DNA from: Acidimicrobiia bacterium
GTDB lineage: Bacteria; Actinomycetota; Acidimicrobiia; Acidimicrobiales; Poriferisodalaceae
DNA: 64,000 nt
NCBI GenBank assembly: GCA_022820505.1
Contig: JAJEFK010000021.1
Coordinates: forward strand, 186,001-250,000
Direction: 5' to 3'
The first letter of the stretch is position 1; the number at the start of each line of letters is the position of its first letter. The position numbers and the translations under genes are program-made. Shown one piece after another: positions 8,446 through 16,255 of this stretch. The notes under the pieces are model-generated. The model ran no database searches. It was not told the origin of the DNA and was given only the letters and a program-made list of their open reading frames with translations.

Positions 8446-9480
8446 GTGGCATGGACGCGTCGTGTGGCCTACGTCAGGGGATCGCTCGCAGTGTTGCTTG
8501 CAGAGAACGATTGGAATGATCCTCGCAACGAGTTTCCCGCGGTCCTGTTCCGGCTCAGCCATCGGACGAAGAAGAAACACCGGAGCGGCTATCGCGAGGG
8601 CGATGACGGCGATCGGGTCGCTGAGTCGATGCGCGGTTGGTGGGAGATCGCAGGCGATGACGTACGAGACATGCATGACCAAGGGGCCTTGGGCGTCAAG
8701 TACGCGGTGGCAATCCATCGAGGACAAACAGTGGCGGTGGCGCAGATTGACGGCTGGTATTGGGCAGCCGGCCTTGAGGGCGCCGCGCATCACAAACTGC
8801 CAGTCGACGATTTCCTGCACGGCAGTCGCGATCGGCCATACGAGTTCGGCTCGCTTGAAGATGAGCATTGGCGCGATCACGAGCGCGCCGGTGAACGTCT
8901 TCGGTGGGCCTTCTGTGCCAGCCCTGCGTCGGCCAAGGCTAGGGACGTATGGGTCGGCGACGGAAACTGTGAGATCAGCGAGCGACGACGAGACACCCTG
9001 GTTTCCATCTATCCGTATTCGCTCGCCGATGACCAGCGCGACCTTGTTGATCGAGCAATGCGGGCTCTGGGAGAGGTGCTTCAGGAGCACGTGACCAGAG
9101 CGCTTCGTCAGCGAGACACTGATTGGCTTCGGAGCGCGCTGGAGGAGTCTGCACCGGGTATCGACTTGGGGGACAATCCTGAGGACTCTCGCGATCCCTC
9201 GCTCTGGTTGACGGTTGCCATCTCGAACTGGGCAGAAGTGCAGGATTGCTTCCCATCATTCCAATCGGGCAGCTTCTTCAAGCAGTTACGTCGCCTGAGA
9301 AACAGATGGGCGCACTTTGCCTATCGAGCGCAGGTCACGGAGCATGAGATCGACAATCTCCGGCGCATGACCGGGCTCTTTCGTGAGATCGGCAAGTCAT
9401 CTGCGGCGAACCATGTGGATTTCATTCGTCGAGTGCTCGAAGTCCACGTACGGCGTCGAGAGGTCGACGAGACAGCCTGA
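8446..9480 (+). CDS. HEPN_Swt1-like domain protein with N-terminal defence-type sensor-like domain
   Basis: A 344-residue protein. The C-terminal third (about 220-335) matches the Swt1-type HEPN pattern: DTDWLRSALE, LWLTVAISNWAEVQDCF, then LRRLRNRWAHF with an R-x4-H motif (RNRWAH, 285-290) as found in HEPN ribonucleases. The N-terminal part (about 50-190: GVKYAVAIHRGQTVAVAQIDGW, then RLRWAFCASPASAKARDVWVG) resembles, from memory, a small ligand-binding or EVE-like module seen on restriction and defence proteins. Base composition looks lower in GC than the flanks, compatible with transfer. The start is unsure: GTG at 8446 lacks a clear Shine-Dalgarno, and GTG at 8491 follows AGGGGA. A defence or RNA-cleaving role is inference. 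Confidence 0.65.
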   Translation: MAWTRRVAYVRGSLAVLLAENDWNDPRNEFPAVLFRLSHRTKKKHRSGYREGDDGDRVAESMRGWWEIAGDDVRDMHDQGALGVKYAVAIHRGQTVAVAQIDGWYWAAGLEGAAHHKLPVDDFLHGSRDRPYEFGSLEDEHWRDHERAGERLRWAFCASPASAKARDVWVGDGNCEISERRRDTLVSIYPYSLADDQRDLVDRAMRALGEVLQEHVTRALRQRDTDWLRSALEESAPGIDLGDNPEDSRDPSLWLTVAISNWAEVQDCFPSFQSGSFFKQLRRLRNRWAHFAYRAQVTEHEIDNLRRMTGLFREIGKSSAANHVDFIRRVLEVHVRRREVDETA

Positions 9481-9531
9481 GTCAAAGAGTCACGTACATC
9501 GCGACGCTGTGCCGCTCGCGGGCTGCCGCTG

Positions 9532-9813
9532 TCATGAGGGTTCGGCGGGACTGTCGTAGCGCTGCTGGGCTTCTTCCTGTGGGATGCCAAGCAGCTCGCC
9601 GATGCGATGCCACGAGACACCGTCGACGCGAGCTGCGGTCACTTTGGCTCGCACCAATTGATCTGGGCTTTTGGGGTTGCTCGCAGCGCAGCGGAGCCAC
9701 CAGTCGGAGATGGGGCGTCGGACTGCCCGTTCGAAATCGAAGTTCTCGTAGCGTCGAGCGACTTCGTCCCAATCGCCCTTGTCCATTAGCTCGTCGAGAG
9801 TTGGCTCAGTCAC
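9532..9813 (-). CDS. putative antitoxin, small HTH-like protein
   Basis: A 93-residue protein if started at GTG 9813, which overlaps the stop of the upstream gene in a GTGA junction; the track start 15 bases earlier is less likely. The N-terminal half is acidic (TLDELMDKGDWDEVARRYENFDF). The C-terminal half carries a likely helix-turn-helix, DGVSWHRIGELLGIPQEEAQQRY. Size, coupling to a BrnT-like small protein and order (toxin first) fit a type II antitoxin. I do not recognise a named family. The toxin-first order, as in BrnTA or HigBA systems, would allow the complex to repress the shared promoter upstream of 10052. Confidence 0.6.
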   Translation of the reverse strand: MTEPTLDELMDKGDWDEVARRYENFDFERAVRRPISDWWLRCAASNPKSPDQLVRAKVTAARVDGVSWHRIGELLGIPQEEAQQRYDSPAEPS

Positions 9814-10052
9814 AATGCACCGTTCCATCTACGCCGCAGGTACCTCGGGCGCGCCGGCATTGCATGAACGATCTCGGGGGTTGGCCCGCGAGACTGCACG
9901 CCGACTTCGAGCGGCCGTCCCGAGCGGTCTCCGCCGATGATGATCGTCATGTTGTCGGATTCGTGTGCATCGAATGCGTTTCGGTAGGCATGAAGAATGT
10001 CGTCATCGTTGACGCCGTGCTTGCGCGCCGAAGGCCGAATGAGCGGATCCAC
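9810..10052 (-). CDS. putative BrnT-like toxin
   Basis: An 80-residue protein read from GTG 10052 (VDPLIRPSARKHGV). The track start 17 codons upstream adds a non-conserved Cys-rich leader. The core KHGVNDDDILHAYRN followed by IIIGGDRSGRPLEVGV and IVHAMPARPRYL follows the BrnT-like/RelE-fold pattern (KHGV at the start, IG-GR-L-V strands, then an HAM-AR end) known from small actinobacterial toxins. The stop codon overlaps the start of the HTH partner, so translation is probably coupled. Toxicity is inferred from family and arrangement only. Confidence 0.62.
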   Translation of the reverse strand: MDPLIRPSARKHGVNDDDILHAYRNAFDAHESDNMTIIIGGDRSGRPLEVGVQSRGPTPEIVHAMPARPRYLRRRWNGAL

Positions 10053-10453
10053 CTCACCATACCGGCAGGTTGGTAGGTGCCCGGCGAGCTGGCAGCGGGT
10101 CATCCGTGAACGTCGGCACCCGCGAATCTGTATTCGATCAGAACATAACTTTCAAATGATTTAAGTAAGTTTCAATCTCAGTGCGGCGAAGACGATCAGG
10201 ACGCTGAATTCTCTGGAGCAGTTGAGAGCAGCTTCCAAGAGCCGAGCACATGACGGGCTCTCCTACGGTCAACGTTGTCGAGACGAGGACCGACGCGGCT
10301 CCTGCGATCAATTCGCAGGCGCTTCGCAGCCGTTGTTGTCACACCCCCTCTCTACGTTGGACATCAGTGAGGTGGAGGCCGATCAGCGGTTCCACCGCCG
10401 GCCCGTCTGGCACTCACGCCGGGTGGGTCGAGGTCTGCAGAAAGGGAAAGACA
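10053..10453. other. intergenic stretch without a convincing gene
   Basis: About 400 bp between the toxin start (minus strand) and the likely start of the VWA gene (plus strand). It contains an AT-rich patch around 10130-10175 (AACATAACTTTCAAATGATTTAAG) that stands out from the GC-rich surroundings and probably carries the divergent promoters. Short ORFs across it look like frame noise. The VWA ORF could be extended upstream to 10250, but that extension is Ser/Arg-rich and has no domain. I saw no inverted-repeat operator or RNA gene. Confidence 0.5.
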
Positions 10454-11293
10454 GTGGGCTCAACATCAATCAATGGGACTGCGAACGGGCAGCTTGAGCG
10501 GAGCGGCACGGCACCGTGGGAGCGCGGTGGCGACGACACAGGATCGGCAAGCGGCGCACAGCAAGCGAAGAGCTCCGACGAGGCCGAGGGCGGCAAGAAG
10601 AGCGGCAAGGGGTCGACGTCTGACCGGTCGAAGGTGTGGATGCTGCTCGACCGTTCCGGCTCAATGTCTGGATTGGAGGCAGCCGTCGTCAAGGGCGTAA
10701 GTCGCTTCATTGCCGAGCAGGCGGCTGAGCCGGGCACGTGCCGCCTCACGGTGGCCCAGTTCGACTCGGAAGCGCCGTTCGAGGTGCTCGTCGACAACGT
10801 CTCGGTGCAAAAGGCCGATCCGCACGCGTTGGAGTGCTACGAACCGCGCGGGCTGACGCCGCTGTTCGATGCTGTCGGAAGGTTGATCGGATGTGCCGAC
10901 CGTCGAGTCAAGCAGCGGCGCGAGGCGGGCAAGAAGCCTGAAGATCAGACCATCGTGATCGTGACCGATGGGTATGAGAACGCCAGCACCGATTACTCAG
11001 TGGCCGACCTCCATGAACTCATCAGCAAGCGGCGCGACCAGGGCTGGGCGTTCGTGTTCATGGGTGCCAATCAGGATTCGTACGCGGAAAGCGCCCGCTT
11101 GGGTGTCGACCAGCGCAACGTGCAGAACTATGAGGCGTCTGACGAAGGTGTCGGTGAGGCCTTCGCATCGGTGAGCCGGGCGTACAGCGAGCGGCGAACG
11201 AGGCACTCCACCGTGGGCCTCACGCCCGACAACGACGACTTCTTCGGAGGCGTACGCGAGGCCGAGGAGGGAATGCGGCGCCGCTCGCAGTGA
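10454..11293 (+). CDS. von Willebrand factor A domain protein
   Basis: A 279-residue protein from GTG 10454, chosen because AAGGGAAAG lies just upstream; the longer track ORF begins at 10250. The first 60 residues are a low-complexity Ser/Gly/Lys segment, followed by a single VWA domain. MIDAS motifs are visible: LLDRSGSMSG (DxSxS), the threonine in GLTPLFDAVG, and the aspartate in IVIVTDGYENAS. There is no signal peptide or membrane segment, so it is likely cytoplasmic and binds a partner through a divalent metal. Its partner is not obvious; no MoxR-type ATPase is adjacent. It ends the accessory block of HEPN and toxin/antitoxin genes. The domain call is secure, the role unknown. Confidence 0.82.
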   Translation: MGSTSINGTANGQLERSGTAPWERGGDDTGSASGAQQAKSSDEAEGGKKSGKGSTSDRSKVWMLLDRSGSMSGLEAAVVKGVSRFIAEQAAEPGTCRLTVAQFDSEAPFEVLVDNVSVQKADPHALECYEPRGLTPLFDAVGRLIGCADRRVKQRREAGKKPEDQTIVIVTDGYENASTDYSVADLHELISKRRDQGWAFVFMGANQDSYAESARLGVDQRNVQNYEASDEGVGEAFASVSRAYSERRTRHSTVGLTPDNDDFFGGVREAEEGMRRRSQ

Positions 11294-11331
11294 GACGGGT
11301 CCCGGCGCTTGCGGCTGAGGCAGCGGCGACC

Positions 11332-11373
11332 GTGTGAGCCTGGCGGTGCTCGGTGTGAGCCGGGCGGTGCTCG
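11332..11373. repeat. two tandem 21-bp imperfect repeats upstream of the amidohydrolase
   Basis: GTGTGAGCCTGGCGGTGCTC and a second copy differing by one base lie directly side by side in the leader of the amidohydrolase gene. Translated, they give the repeated SLAVLGV/SRAVLGA string at the N-terminus of the track ORF, which is why I place the true start downstream. No function is evident. Confidence 0.6.
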
Positions 11374-11420
11374 GAGCCCGGACAGTACGATCCGCTGCGG
11401 GGAACGACCTGGAGGGGAAC

Positions 11421-12569
11421 GTGGACGTCGACTATCCGATCATCTCGGCCGATTCGCACATCGCGGAGGCACGCAACACTTACGTCGACTACATCGACCC
11501 CAAGTGGCGCGACGTGGCGCCACGGGTTGAGTGGACCGAAGAGCGCGGCGATGTGTATGTCATCGACGGCATGAAGCGCACGATCGACATGGGTCTCATT
11601 GCGGCCGCAGGCCAGAAGCCCGAGGAGCTCAAGCGAAGCGCGGCCTACGAGGAACTGCCCATCAGCAGCTACGACCCAGCCACGCGGACTGCTGACCAGG
11701 ACCGTGACGGCGTTTCGGCAGAGGTGATCTACCCATCGGTGGGCATGGTGCTGTGCAACCACTCCGATCCCGATTACAAGAAGGCGGCCATGGACGCCTA
11801 CAACCGGTGGATCGCCGATTACTGCTCGGTGGACACCGACCGGCTGCTGGCAGTAGGGCAGACGGCACTCCGCTCGGTGGAAGAGGCCATCAGCGACATC
11901 GAGGCCATGGCCGAGGCGGGCATGCGCGGCGTGATGATGTCGGGCAACCCCCATACCGAGTTCGACTTCGACGACCCCCGCTGGGACCCGTTCTGGCAGG
12001 CCGCCGTCGACCTCAACCTGCCGGTGTCGTGGCACATCCTCACCAGCCGCGGTCAAGGCCGGCCCCGCGGGCCGAAGGCAAACGCCTTCATGACCATCAT
12101 CCGGGCCAACCAGGACATCATGGGCACCTTGGTGTTCGGAGGCGTGTTCGAGCGCAATCCCGGCTTGCGGGTGGTCTGCGTCGAGGCCGACGCCGGCTGG
12201 GTGCCGCACTACATGTACCGGATGGACCATGCCTACAAGCGCCACCGGTACTGGCTGCCGCCCGGCCAGGAGCTGTCCAAGCTGCCCAGCGAGTACTTCA
12301 GCGAGCACATTTACACGACGTTCCAGGACGACTGGGTGGCGTTCAAGATGGTGAACGACGTCAACCACAAGCGGCTGCTGTGGGCGAACGATTTCCCGCA
12401 CTCCGACAGCACCTGGCCGTGGAGCCAGGAGCTGCTCGACGAGCACTCGGCGAATCTGACGCCGGAGCAGCAGCAGGACATCCTCTGCAACAACTCCGCC
12501 GAGCTGTACGACATCGATCTGTCGAAGCTGCCCGTCGGCGGCGATCGTCTGGCCGCCAACGCAGCCTGA
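11421..12569 (+). CDS. amidohydrolase 2-family metal-dependent hydrolase
   Basis: A 382-residue TIM-barrel hydrolase of the amidohydrolase_2 (ACMSD-like) family. The GTG at MDVDYPIISADSHI follows GGAGGGGAAC, a strong Shine-Dalgarno, so the 29-codon upstream extension is dropped. Motifs include the metal-binding DSHI near the N-terminus, LPVSWHIL, VVCVEADAGWVPHYMYRMDHAY and LLWANDFPHSDSTWPWS, the last very typical of this family in mycobacteria and Acidimicrobiia. Substrates are often decarboxylated or hydrolysed cyclic acids; none can be assigned. It stands alone, with no operon partner within 100 bp. Confidence 0.85.
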   Translation: MDVDYPIISADSHIAEARNTYVDYIDPKWRDVAPRVEWTEERGDVYVIDGMKRTIDMGLIAAAGQKPEELKRSAAYEELPISSYDPATRTADQDRDGVSAEVIYPSVGMVLCNHSDPDYKKAAMDAYNRWIADYCSVDTDRLLAVGQTALRSVEEAISDIEAMAEAGMRGVMMSGNPHTEFDFDDPRWDPFWQAAVDLNLPVSWHILTSRGQGRPRGPKANAFMTIIRANQDIMGTLVFGGVFERNPGLRVVCVEADAGWVPHYMYRMDHAYKRHRYWLPPGQELSKLPSEYFSEHIYTTFQDDWVAFKMVNDVNHKRLLWANDFPHSDSTWPWSQELLDEHSANLTPEQQQDILCNNSAELYDIDLSKLPVGGDRLAANAA

Positions 12570-12731
12570 ATCCGGCGCTCCATTCCGCCTTCGGAACAGA
12601 GAAATCGGCAGCGCTGACAGTCCCCGCAATCGGGCTCAACCGCGCCCCGAACCGCATCAGACCGACAGGTACCTTGGGCGAGGAGCGCCGCGCGCGCCCG
12701 CGAGCGGCGTACCAGCGAGGAGCCACCAGCA

Positions 12732-13508
12732 ATGCAGAGCCACGAAGTCGACTACCAGATCTTTGGCGACGACATGCAGTTCGTCGAGGTGGAGCTGGAT
12801 CCCGGCGAGACCGTCGTCGGCGAAGCGGGCACGATGATGTTCATCGAAGACGGTGTCTCGTTCGAGTCGGTCATGGGCGACGGCTCCGAGCCGAGTTCGG
12901 GCATGTGGGGAAAGCTCAAGGGCGCCGGCAAGCGCGTCATCTCCGGCGAATCGCTGTTCCTCACCCACTTCACTAACACCAGTGCCGGCGGCAAGGCGAA
13001 GGTCGGCTTCGCAGCGGGCTACCCCGGCAAGATCATCCCGGTGAATCTCGCGGAGATGGGCGGCGAGATCATTGCCCAGCGCGACGCCTTCCTCTGCGCG
13101 GCGATGGGCACCAAGCTCGACATCGCCTGGCAGCGCGGCATCGGCACGGGGCTGTTCGGCGGCGAAGGCTTCATCCTCCAGCGCCTGTCCGGCGACGGCA
13201 TGGCCTTCCTCCACGCAGGCGGCTCGATCAAGGCCGTTCAACTCAACAACCAGACCATCAGGCTCGACACCGGCTGCCTGGTCGCACTGCAGCCGTCGCT
13301 CAACTACACGATCGAGCGGGCCGGCAACCTCAAGTCGATGTTCTTCGGCGGGGAGGGGCTGTTCCTGGCGACCGTGTCAGGCACCGGCTGGGTATGGCTC
13401 CAGTCGTTGCCGTTCGAGCGGCTGTCATCGCGGGTACTGGCCAACGCCGCCGGACCCATGTCCGACGACTCCCGCGGCCTGCTCTCGGGACTGCTCGAGC
13501 GCAGCTAG
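12732..13508 (+). CDS. AIM24 / TIGR00266 family protein
   Basis: A 258-residue beta-helix-like protein of the AIM24 (TIGR00266) family. It begins with the usual [34 protein letters not shown] and [12 protein letters not shown] are characteristic, as are [31 protein letters not shown] and the closing [16 protein letters not shown]. An AGCGAGGAG-type Shine-Dalgarno lies a few bases upstream of the ATG. No enzymatic activity is known for the family; the yeast homologue is mitochondrial. It lacks a signal peptide and has no functional partner next to it. Confidence 0.9.
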   Translation: MQSHEVDYQIFGDDMQFVEVELDPGETVVGEAGTMMFIEDGVSFESVMGDGSEPSSGMWGKLKGAGKRVISGESLFLTHFTNTSAGGKAKVGFAAGYPGKIIPVNLAEMGGEIIAQRDAFLCAAMGTKLDIAWQRGIGTGLFGGEGFILQRLSGDGMAFLHAGGSIKAVQLNNQTIRLDTGCLVALQPSLNYTIERAGNLKSMFFGGEGLFLATVSGTGWVWLQSLPFERLSSRVLANAAGPMSDDSRGLLSGLLERS

Positions 13509-13583
13509 GCGCTGCGACCCGTCCAACGGCGCGTCCGATGCGGGCGGCCGGCTGACGCGGCCAGCCGACCCGGCCATACAGTC

Positions 13584-14654
13584 ATGGCCATGCAGTTGAC
13601 CTCGAGTCGCATCAGCGTCGACGATCTCGCCGAGGCCCAGGAGGCCTACCACGCACGGGGGTGGACCGACGGGCTGCCAGTGGTGCCGCCCACCGACAAC
13701 GCGGTGGAGGCGTGCCTGGAGTGGGCGATGCTGCCACCCGATCACCTCATCGGCATCGAGCCGGTACGGGCGCGGGCCATCACCGCCGAGAAAGCCGCCG
13801 TCAACGCCGTGATGGCAGGGTGCTTGCCGCCGCACTTCCCGGTCGTCGTGACCGCGCTCACCGCCTTGTTGCAGCCTGAATTCGGCCTCCACGGCCCCAC
13901 GGCGTCCACCGGCGGTTGTGCGCTGCTGCTGATCGTCAACGGCCCCATCCGCCATGAGCTGGCGATGGACGCCACCTTCAGCGTGCTCGGGGGAGCCGAC
14001 CGTTCGCGCGCAGTCATCGCACGGGCAGTGCGGCTGGTGCTCGCCAACGTGCTCGACGTCAAGCCCGGTGGCATCGACCGCTCCACGCTCGGCCACCCCG
14101 GCAAGCTCGGCTACTGCATCGCGGAGGACGAGGAGGCCACGGGCTGGATCTCGCTCGGCGACCAGCGGCTCGGCACCGCACCAGCCGAGCGGGGCCACGT
14201 GTCATCGGTGACAGCGGTGGCCTCGCTGGCGCCCCGGCAGGTCATGAACGAGTGGACCACCGACCCGACCGAGCTGTGCGAGACGCTCGCCGCGGAGATC
14301 CGGGCCAACCAGCTCAACTACTCCATCTGGCCCGGCAACTACACCGTGGTGCTGCCGCCGCAGCTGCGCACCCACTTCGACGCGGCCGGCTGGACCAAGG
14401 ACGACATTGCCGCCTGCGTGTGCGAGCGGGCGCGGGTGCGCCGGGGCGACTGGGCGGCCGTCGGCAAGGGAGCCGTCGTCAAGGACCGGGCCGAGCGCAT
14501 TTATCCGGCGCTCGAATCGCCCGATGACCTGCTGATCGTTGCTGCAGGCGGGCCGGCAGGCGGCTTCGCAGCCGTCATCCCGCCGTGGCTCGGCACGCGC
14601 AGCCACGCAGCCACGGTGGCGGTGGGCGCCTGCGTGGACTGTGAGATCAGCTAG
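13584..14654 (+). CDS. UGSC-cluster conserved protein (probable partner of the downstream selenoprotein)
   Basis: A 356-residue soluble protein starting at ATG 13584 or 13590. The segments GWTDGLPVVPPT, AEKAAVNAVMAGCLPPHFPVV, HGPTASTGG, LLIVNGPIRHELA and LGHPGKLGYCIAEDEE match a conserved family that I recall lying next to UGSC (seleno)proteins. Conserved cysteines in MAGC, STGGC, GYC and CVC could serve redox or metal roles. The next gene but one is a UGSC protein with in-frame UGA, which fits that association. No reaction is known to me. Family placement is from memory; the linkage can be seen here. Confidence 0.7.
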   Translation: MAMQLTSSRISVDDLAEAQEAYHARGWTDGLPVVPPTDNAVEACLEWAMLPPDHLIGIEPVRARAITAEKAAVNAVMAGCLPPHFPVVVTALTALLQPEFGLHGPTASTGGCALLLIVNGPIRHELAMDATFSVLGGADRSRAVIARAVRLVLANVLDVKPGGIDRSTLGHPGKLGYCIAEDEEATGWISLGDQRLGTAPAERGHVSSVTAVASLAPRQVMNEWTTDPTELCETLAAEIRANQLNYSIWPGNYTVVLPPQLRTHFDAAGWTKDDIAACVCERARVRRGDWAAVGKGAVVKDRAERIYPALESPDDLLIVAAGGPAGGFAAVIPPWLGTRSHAATVAVGACVDCEIS

Positions 14655-14778
14655 CGCGATCAGCCGTCGGTGGCGAGGCCGAGGCTCGACGCCCTCGGCG
14701 TGTGCGTCGTGCTTGGAGCCTGCTGCGCTCAGCCGCGGGTGAACGCCACCGCACGCCTGGTCGCGCAAGACTCCGAAT

Positions 14779-15558
14779 ATGGACAAGAACCACAGTTCGC
14801 ACCAGCCGCAGACTGTGCACGATGGCCTGCTGGCAGAGCTGCCCGATGACTACCTGGCCTCGGTCGAGGACTATCACCGGCTGGCGTACGCCGTGGTGGG
14901 CGAGGCGCGCCGGGTCGCGACGGGGCGGTTCGGCCTGCGCAGCCTCGACGTGGGTTTCGGCACGCCGGTGTTTGAGGTGACGATGGGCCGCGCCGGCGAG
15001 ATGGAGTGCCAGGTGTGGGTCGACGGCGACGAGCTGTTCGCCACCGAAGGCGGCACTCAGCGCAGCGCCCACATCACGACGCTGTCTGCAGCCGCCGACT
15101 TCGCCGGTGTGTCGCCGGGCACCGAGGCGCGTGAGCATGACAGTCCAGAACTCGGCGATGTCGATCGCTGGCTGCGCGTCAGCCCCGAGATGGGCGCACA
15201 CCTGGCGGCGTGGTTCCGGCTCGGCAAGCACGCGCTGGGCCAACTGCACGATCTGCCCAGTGCGGCGGAGCCCGACGAGATCCAGCTGTGGCCAGGGCAT
15301 TTCGACATTGCTACGGCCATCGGCGACGCCGAGGCCGGCACGCGGGCCACCTACGGCCTGTCGCCGGGTGACACCGCTCACCCGTTCCCGTATGCCTACG
15401 TGGGGCCGTGGGGCGAGGTGGATCGCAGCGATCCGTACTGGAACGATGATGCCTTCGGCGGGGCGTCGCTGCCGTATGCGGAGATCATTGCCGCGGCAGA
15501 CCCCGCCAGCGCCGTGTTTGAGTTCGTCTACGCCGGTTTCGACAACATCAACGGCTGA
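14779..15558 (+). CDS. conserved hypothetical actinobacterial protein
   Basis: A 259-residue soluble protein with no signal peptide. The C-terminal segments QLWPGHFDIATAIGD, SPGDTAHPFPYAYVGPW, DPYWNDDAFGGASLPYAEI and FEFVYAGFD match a conserved actinobacterial protein I know only as hypothetical. It lies between the UGSC partner gene and the UGSC selenoprotein on the same strand, with gaps of about 124 and 96 bp, so co-transcription is possible but not tight. No catalytic motif is evident. Confidence 0.75.
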   Translation: MDKNHSSHQPQTVHDGLLAELPDDYLASVEDYHRLAYAVVGEARRVATGRFGLRSLDVGFGTPVFEVTMGRAGEMECQVWVDGDELFATEGGTQRSAHITTLSAAADFAGVSPGTEAREHDSPELGDVDRWLRVSPEMGAHLAAWFRLGKHALGQLHDLPSAAEPDEIQLWPGHFDIATAIGDAEAGTRATYGLSPGDTAHPFPYAYVGPWGEVDRSDPYWNDDAFGGASLPYAEIIAAADPASAVFEFVYAGFDNING

Positions 15559-15654
15559 GAGATCAAGGGCTGTACCGCTGGCGCAGACCCGTGGCAGCAT
15601 GTAGCCGACCGGCGCTCGCCGAGACAAGCTGTCGAGAACCGCTAGGAGGTCAGC

Positions 15655-16173
15655 GTGGAACTGCTGGACCCGACACACGAGCAGGATCCCGCAGGGTTCG
15701 CAGCCCCGAAGCGCCTCGCCACCCTGAAGGGCGCCACCATCGGCGTGATCTCCAACGGCAAGGAGAACACCAAGCCGTTCTTCGACCACGTCGAGCGCCT
15801 GCTGCGCGACCGTCATGGCGTTGCCAAGGTGATCCGGCGGATCAAGGCCAACTACAGCGCGCCCGCGCAGCACGCGTTGTTGGCCGAAGCGATGGGTTGG
15901 GACGCGGTGCTGGCGGGCGTCGGCGACTGAGGCAGCTGCTCGTCGTGCAGTCTGCACGATGCCGTCGCCGCCGAACGGGTCGGCGTGCCCGCGATCAGCG
16001 TGATGACCAGCGCGTTCATCGATGCTGCCGAGCTGATGGCCAGGGTGCAGGGCGTGCCCGAGCACCCGTTCACCGTGATCGAGCACCCCATCGCCAGCGC
16101 TGATGCAGCAGGGCTCGAAGCCCGAGCCGAAACGGCGGTAGAGGAGGCCGTCAGGGTGCTGGTGGCGCACTAG
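15655..16173 (+). CDS. UGSC-family selenoprotein with in-frame UGA (Sec92)
   Basis: The ORF track reports this as two fragments (15655..15930 and 15985..16173), but they share a frame and are separated only by one TGA at 15928-15930. Read through as selenocysteine, the product has 172 residues with the signature GVGD-U-GSCSSCSLHDA, which names the UGSC (seleno)protein family. The GTG start has AGGAGG five bases upstream. The N-terminal half has KGATIGVISNGK and FFDHVERLL; after the UGA, coding continues smoothly to RAETAVEEAVRVL. A hairpin right after the UGA fits a bacterial SECIS. No selA/selB/selD or tRNA-Sec lies in the window. The likely role is thiol/selenol redox; the true substrate is unknown. 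Confidence 0.86.
15928..15961 (+). promoter_or_regulatory. UGA-Sec codon and bacterial SECIS-like hairpin
   Basis: Directly 3' of the TGA, CGTCGTGCA (15941-15949) pairs with TGCACGATG (15953-15961): nine consecutive pairs, one of them G.U, closing a three-base loop GTC. The loop begins 20 bases after the UGA and its first base is G. The published bacterial SECIS consensus wants a short apical loop with a G in its first two bases, 16-37 nt from the UGA, so this fits. The hairpin lies within codons for SSCSLHD, so synonymous choices are constrained. SelB binding is inference. Confidence 0.7.
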
Positions 16174-16255
16174 CTTCTGGCTGCGCCCGCGGAACGGCGG
16201 GTCGCACCGACGAACGCTCGGACTACGCGCATTCTCAACTCAGGAGCACATCGCG

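Noticed and set aside
10454-11293. VWA gene as part of a MoxR/VWA chaperone or ternary conflict system
   Set aside because: No MoxR-type AAA ATPase, kinase or phosphatase partner is encoded next to it; kept as a stand-alone VWA protein.
11753-12976. 407-residue ORF in a second frame across the amidohydrolase and AIM24 genes
   Set aside because: It overlaps two recognisable genes in another frame and is Arg/Pro/Gly-rich noise.
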